This document shows, one piece after another, positions 9,201-12,585 of a DNA stretch of 12,585 bases; position 1 is the first letter of the stretch, and each line of letters opens with the position of its first letter. Both the position numbers and the translations under genes were made by a program. Below the pieces are notes generated by a model. The model did not search any database. It was not told the origin of the DNA and was given only the letters and a program-made list of their open reading frames with translations. The stretch is from positions 578,989-591,573 of the forward strand of contig FN649727.1 in the NCBI GenBank assembly GCA_000310025.1, in the 5' to 3' direction. Origin of the DNA: Ectocarpus siliculosus. Lineage: Eukaryota; Sar; Phaeophyceae; Ectocarpales; Ectocarpaceae.

Positions 9201-12000
9201 GCGTCCCCGTCGTCGAGCGCGGCCACCAGCAGAGAGAAACGGTCGCGCTACGGCGGCTCGGCGGCGGCGGCTGCGGCGGCGGCGGGGTCCGAGGTGGACT
9301 GGACGCCCCGCGAGATGCTCCCGAAGGCGGCGGAGCGCGCCCTCGGCTCGGCGGCTGCGGCGGCGATGGCGGCGGGGTCCGAGATGGACTGGACGCCCCG
9401 CGAGGTGCTCCCGAAGGCGGCCGAGCGCGCTCTCGAGGCGGCTTTCGGGCTGGAGCAGGAGGGGAGAGCCTCGCCGTCGCCGGCTAGCGTCCGCCGTGGC
9501 GGTGGTGGCTTGGGTGGCGGCGGCGGCGATGGTAGAGAGGTGGGGTCTCCCCGAGGCAGCGGAAGCAGCGGCGGTGCTCGTACCATGGCGGAGGCGCTGC
9601 GGAGCCCGTCCAAGAAGCCGTCGTCCACCGAGTTCGCTGAGGCAGCCGCTGCCGCTGCCGCTGCCGCCGCTGGCGGAAAGCAAGGAAGAACGAAGGGCAT
9701 CGTCGGTGGAGTCCTGGCGGTCAAGGACGCCGAGATATCCCGGTGCGTCCGGTTCGGCGGGCGGGGATGGGCGGTGGCCCGCCGGCCGAACCTCACCGTA
9801 CAGGCGCTGGACGTCTTCCTGCTGGAGGCGCTCATCCGGCCTGCTGCGAGGGAGTCACAGCAGCAGCCGAAGACGGCGGAGCCTGGGGGGCAGGGGGCGG
9901 CGGCGCGCTGCGAGGAGGAGGAGGGGCACGAGTCGGTCGTTCTGAGCCAAGGCGGACAGGCCGGGTTTTGCCTGGCCGTCCGGGGCACGACGGCCGTTCT
10001 GCGGCTGCACGGGAAGAACGTCGGGGAGGAGGCGAGGCACGCTACCCCCGACGGCGTCCTCCCCGCCGAGGGCACGTGGTTCAAGCTCTCGGCGGCGGTG
10101 GCTAGGGACTCCTCCCAGGGCATGGATAAGGTATTGCGCCGTGTTTCGGCGTGGCGTTGTTGGGGGTGTTGCGAGTATCGACGGTCGGGAAGCTCGGGAG
10201 AGAGAGAATGGCACACGGGGTGCTCCTCCCGCTTAGCGTTTTCTTGTCTGGAGCGATTCTTGTTCGAACACGAGATATGTCTCGCTGCGTTCGGGAGGAG
10301 GGGGGTTGCTCTGCGATACATGAAGAAGAAAATGAGTGGAAACACCGCCCGAGCCGCGTGCGTGGCAGCGCTTTTTTGGTGCAGAGATTGTTTGTCTCGG
10401 CGTGTTGTGTAATGACTTTTGATCGCACTGCCGTGCTGAACACCCGAATCCGCAGGTGATATTCTACGTGGATGGCACCGCCGTTCACAAGTCCACCCTA
10501 CCAAGCCCCGGGGGGAGACGAACGCCCGTGTCACAGTCGCCGCAGCAGCATCGGCAGCAGCAGTCCGGCCCGATATTGATAGGCGGCAGGCAGAGCGAGG
10601 TTGCCGTCGCCGATCCCCCTCGAAACGCCGACGTCGAGGACGCAGCAGGTATGCATACGTCGTCTGTAATTTTGGGAAAAGTTTTCTCTGTTTCTCGGGA
10701 GCTGTGCGGGGGAGCTTCTGAAAAATCAAAACAACATGGTGCCTCTGCAGTTGGGTTGACAAGTGCTTAGATTGCGCGGCGAACGTGTTTTTTATTTTTG
10801 CTGCACCACGACGGCGCTCTCGTGCTCGTGTGTGTGCACACTTAGCCGCCACCGCCTTCTGACTGCTGTCTACCCCGTTTCGGCTATTTTCTCGGTTTAC
10901 CCTGTTTATTGTAACGCCATCACCGACTCGCCGGCACCCTACCCCCAGCAGCAGCAGAGCCTGCCGCTACCCCAGAAAGCAGCGGGGCGCCGCCGATAGG
11001 AGCGGCGACGACAAACCAGGACGGCTCGGTCACCGGGCTCTTCACGGGGGAGGTCGCGCAGGTACGGGTTTGGTCATCCCCGTCCTCCGAGTCTTCCCTC
11101 CAGCGCACGGTCGGCCGCTCGGCAGTCCTCGAAGCGGACGCCACCCTGGTGGTCCTGTGGAAGGCCGACGAGGGCGCGGGAAGCGTCCTCCGAAACTCGC
11201 GGCCGCTGCACCCGCCGAAGCCTGCCCGAGGCGCCAAGACGGCGTTGAGTCGCGGCACCAGCGGTGGCGGCGGCGGCGGTACCGGGGCCGAGGGCCACGC
11301 CGAGCTCGTGGGCGAGTGGGCGTGGGTCCCTTGCTTCGACCCGGAAGACTACGAGAGTGTTGCCGCCGCTGGTGCCACCGGCGGCGAGGGCACGGCTTCC
11401 GCCGGTTCTCCGGCGGCCGTGCCCAACTTCGCCGGCGCTTCTATCGGCACCCCGAGCTCCTCTTCTTCTGCCGCTCACAGGTCAGGGCGGCAAGCGGGAG
11501 GCGGGTTCGCGGGCCTGATTGAAGGCGGCGGGGCGGAGACTGACCTCGCGAGGTCTCTGGGGTGGAGGTCAGTCTCCACCGCCGGGGACGAGGAGGAGGA
11601 GGAGGTGGAGGAGGAGGAAGAGGAGGACGGCGGCGGGGCGTCAACCGAGGGGAAGGGAGGGGAGAAAGGGCGAGCGGTCTCCTCCTCGGCGCGGTCTTCC
11701 GCTTGTGCGGATGTCGGCGCCAACGCCACCGCTGCCGGGGCATCGGCGGCGCTGAGCGCGTGCGCGGCTATCGAGCGGGCGGGTAGCGGCGGAGGCGCTC
11801 CCAGGCTGCCCCCGAGGAACGCCCTGCTCGGCGTGCTGGGGAAGCTGTTCCAGCAGTGCTCGGTGTACCTGGAGCCCTGCTTGGGAGACCCTCTGGTGGA
11901 AAGCACGCCGCCGCCGCGCGGGGTCCGGACGGAAGCCAGGGTTCAGCTGCAGCTGATCCGGAGGGAGGAGCGAGCTCTCAGAGCGATCGTGCAACCCGAG
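6070..12000 (+). CDS. Gene A: large SPRY and LamG-like domain protein (partial, runs off right edge)
   Basis: Five exons join in phase: 6070-6219, 6330-7562, 8022-10130, 10456-10648 and 10949-12000, giving 1579 residues with no stop. The start is CAAACATGGCG (A at -3, G at +4). Donors are GTGAGT, GTGAGT, GTATTG, GTATGC and GTATGT; all acceptors end in AG. Domain order is: N-terminal region with poly-Ala and helical blocks (about 112-437); SPRY (468-534 and 735-831) with a long insert; a 30-aa tandem duplication (873-932); poly-Ala (about 1001-1011); LamG/concanavalin A-like fold (about 1035-1315); an acidic Glu run (about 1440-1455); and a conserved-looking block PRLPPRNALLGVLGKLFQQC (about 1513). 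SPRY and LamG folds bind proteins or other ligands, so a scaffold or substrate-recognition role is likely. Very large SPRY proteins include HECT-type ubiquitin ligases, but no catalytic domain lies in the window, so no enzyme name is given. The gene is certain, the internal joins good, and the first exon less sure. Confidence 0.85.
6220..6329 (+). other. Gene A intron 1 with duplicated pyrimidine tract
   Basis: A 110-nt GT-AG intron, the shortest predicted in the window. It holds two near-identical 25-base units in tandem (6239-6263 and 6264-6288). Each starts CTTCCCACCAA and runs into about nine T. The acceptor is AAACCCCAG. Confidence 0.55.
6330..7562 (+). other. Gene A exon 2: N-terminal region
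   Basis: 411 codons, phase 0 at both ends, bounded by CCCCAG and GTGAGTAA. Blocks that look folded alternate with Ala/Gly/Ser/Lys-rich linkers. They are LSQDDFAKVRAAVIERDGW (about 111), RLFAPVLRAILAGEGDHVLR (about 199), LSPLDVSREMGRLAESAASD (about 308) with a following helical ILVKTLLCAVDPG, and WSDMMELLRREKYRERMVAL (about 409). A basic GGKGGKAKKRDRDR stretch could be a nuclear signal. The last residues (VVTAVR) run directly into the SPRY start across the intron. Confidence 0.8.
8040..9132 (+). other. SPRY domain of gene A, split by a long insert
   Basis: The first half shows WYYEV, RVGWA and, near residue 522, SWGICGHNQGRSYH. The second half (residues 735-831) shows WGAGAVIGCLADLVD, FFLNGRPV, LCPAYSCG, VNINLGGSPFQFPP. 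These match in order the core SPRY signature (W/YYEV, VGWA, SWGYDG, GDVIGCLLDL, FxLNG, PAVS, VNFG, F). About 200 residues between the halves are low complexity: a charged EEEGEDAEEERSER stretch, Ser/Ala repeats and a Pro run near 694. The assignment is from motif memory, without a profile search. Confidence 0.85.
9255..9434 (+). repeat. Tandem duplication of 90 bp (30 aa) in exon 3 of gene A
   Basis: Copies at 9255-9344 and 9345-9434 have exactly equal length and directly abut. Each encodes a poly-Ala head, then GSE(V/M)DWTPRE(M/V)LPKAAERAL. By eye they differ at about 8 of 90 bases, giving three amino acid changes. The unit preserves frame and lies in the linker between the SPRY and LamG domains. 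Confidence 0.95.
10456..10648 (+). other. Gene A exon 4
   Basis: 193 nt from CCGCAG|GTGATA to GCAGCAG|GTATGC. It enters in phase 0 and leaves in phase 1. It encodes the central LamG strands VIFYVDGTAVH and ILIGGR, separated by a Gln/Ser-rich loop (SQSPQQHRQQQSG). Confidence 0.75.
10947..10957 (+). promoter_or_regulatory. Tandem NAG acceptor at the start of gene A exon 5
   Basis: Four consecutive CAG triplets follow the tract CACCCTACCCC. Use of the first three (exon starts 10949, 10952, 10955) keeps the same phase, changing the protein only by one or more Ala. The phase-1 exon 4 end plus CA gives GCA in each case. Confidence 0.55.
10949..12000 (+). other. Gene A exon 5
   Basis: 1052 nt with the donor CCCGAG|GTATGT at 12001, ending in phase 0. 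The frame stays open into the intron to 12144. It carries the end of the LamG domain, WAWVPCFDPEDYESV soon after, Ala/Gly/Ser-rich linkers, a Glu run encoded by GAG repeats, and a final helix-rich block ending RREERALRAIVQPE. Confidence 0.8.
11535..11577. repeat. 13-bp perfect inverted repeat in exon 5 of gene A
   Basis: GGAGACTGACCTC (11535-11547) pairs with GAGGTCAGTCTCC (11565-11577) across a 17-base loop. An inner palindrome GACCTCGCGAGGTC overlaps the left arm. It could fold as an RNA hairpin in the coding sequence; no function is claimed. Confidence 0.85.
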
Positions 12001-12585
12001 GTATGTTATGTCTCGCGCAGTGCCTCGGTTACCGCGTGGCCGCGAGCGTGGTGTTTGAGGACACGACGAAAGCGTCGCGGCCAAAGAAGCGCCGGGGCGA
12101 GAAGGGCGCGCACCATGAGGACCGTGTCCTACCGCTGCTGTTGACACAAGGGCTCGTTCGTGTTTAGTGAGGTTTACTGATTTTTTTGTGTGAATACAAT
12201 ACTGTGTATCTCCAGTCTGCTTCCCCCTGGCTTTGTTGTGATTCGGCGGTAGCCTCCCCGTCATCCCGCCACCTCCTGCGCGGGTTTATGACACCGCCGT
12301 CGCGGGACGAGCGTCCCTCCTCCCCATTTCTTGATTTTTCTCACTCGTACGTGCTCCAAAAAAAATCAAAACGACAGCGACCGCGCTTGAATAGCACGAG
12401 CTCTGGTACCCGAGGCAGGCAGACTCCTTGCCCTTTGACGGACTGGCTGACTAACCGCAAGCGAGAAGAAAAACCCGCCCAGTCTCTCACTACCGCCCCC
12501 CCCCCCCCACGGACTTCGGGTTCTCGGCTTTTCGCTCGCGCCTCCGATGTCCGTTCGGGAACTTGCTCGTGCTGCTGCTACACGA
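12001..12585 (+). other. Gene A intron 5, possibly with the start of exon 6
   Basis: The intron opens with GTATGTTATG. An acceptor-like ATCTCCAG at 12208-12215 is followed by a phase-0 frame that stays open for the remaining 370 bases, including across the C13 run. The encoded peptide is Ser/Arg/Pro-rich and unlike the conserved blocks upstream, and the pyrimidine tract before the AG is weak. A later acceptor or one beyond the edge is equally possible. Confidence 0.3.
12496..12508. repeat. Poly-C homopolymer, 13 bases
   Basis: An uninterrupted C run near the right edge, in the probable intron 5 (or doubtful exon 6) of gene A. Confidence 0.9.

Larger units (their letters stand above)
8022..10130 (+). 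other. Gene A exon 3: SPRY domain, duplication and start of LamG domain
   Basis: 703 codons, phase 0 at both ends, from TTCAAAG|GTGAAC to GATAAG|GTATTG. The frame stays open into the following intron until 10412, so the donor rests on the splice signal and on continuity of the LamG domain (GTWFKLSAAV...|VIFYVDGTAVH). It carries both halves of the SPRY domain, its low-complexity insert, the 90-bp duplication, a Gly-rich linker and the first LamG strands. Confidence 0.8.
9741..11206 (+). other. LamG / concanavalin A-like domain of gene A, across exons 3-5
   Basis: Residues about 1035-1315. In order: RCVRFGGRGWAV and LDVFLLEALIRP (strand pattern), SQGGQAGFCLAVRG, VLRLHGKN, GTWFKLSAAV in exon 3; VIFYVDGTAVHKS and GPILIGGR in exon 4; GLFTGEVAQVRVW and ATLVVLWKADEGAGSVLRNS in exon 5. 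The run W-F-x-L-x-A-V ... F-Y-V-D-G ... I-G-G ... F-x-G-x-V-x-x-V-R-V-W is characteristic of LamG-like jelly-roll domains. The domain supports the three exon joins independently of splice scores. The ligand cannot be inferred. Confidence 0.75.

Noticed and set aside
9248-10852. Minus-strand open frame of 534 codons opposite exons 3-4
   Set aside because: It spans two exons and an intron of gene A and reads as low-complexity antisense of the Ala/Gly codons; the plus strand carries recognisable SPRY and LamG motifs.

Overview
The window looks like nuclear DNA of a GC-rich eukaryote with many introns. The best guess is a brown alga (Ectocarpus-like stramenopile). This rests on GC-rich exons full of Ala, Gly, Pro and acidic homopolymers, GT-AG introns mostly 300-520 bases long, tightly packed genes on both strands, and G/C homopolymer runs in the non-coding DNA. 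The taxonomic call is inference. No prokaryotic operon, RNA gene, CRISPR array or recognisable transposase was seen.

Layout. Positions 1-328 are the downstream flank of a minus-strand gene and start with a 22-base poly-C run. Gene C (minus, 2138 to 329; three exons, 276 aa) and gene B (minus, 4678 to 2431; three exons, 222 aa) lie head to tail about 290 bases apart. I rebuilt both by joining open exon segments whose splice sites and reading phases agree. I recognise neither product. Just upstream of gene B is a perfect 36-bp palindrome flanked by 9-bp direct repeats, which looks like a tiny insertion. Positions 4782-6069 separate gene B from the divergent plus-strand gene A and hold at most one doubtful small gene.

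Gene A (plus, 6070 to past the right edge) is the main gene. Five exons (6070-6219, 6330-7562, 8022-10130, 10456-10648, 10949-12000) join in phase into 1579 residues with no stop. The protein has an N-terminal region rich in low complexity, a SPRY domain split by an insert of about 200 residues, a 30-residue tandem duplication, and a LamG/concanavalin A-like domain spread over three exons. Large SPRY-containing proteins of this kind are often ubiquitin ligases or scaffolds, but no catalytic domain falls inside the window. The C-terminus, which would settle the function, is missing.

Nothing in the sequence links the three genes functionally. B and A are divergent across about 1.4 kb and may share that control region. 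Exon joins are predictions from sequence alone and need transcript support.
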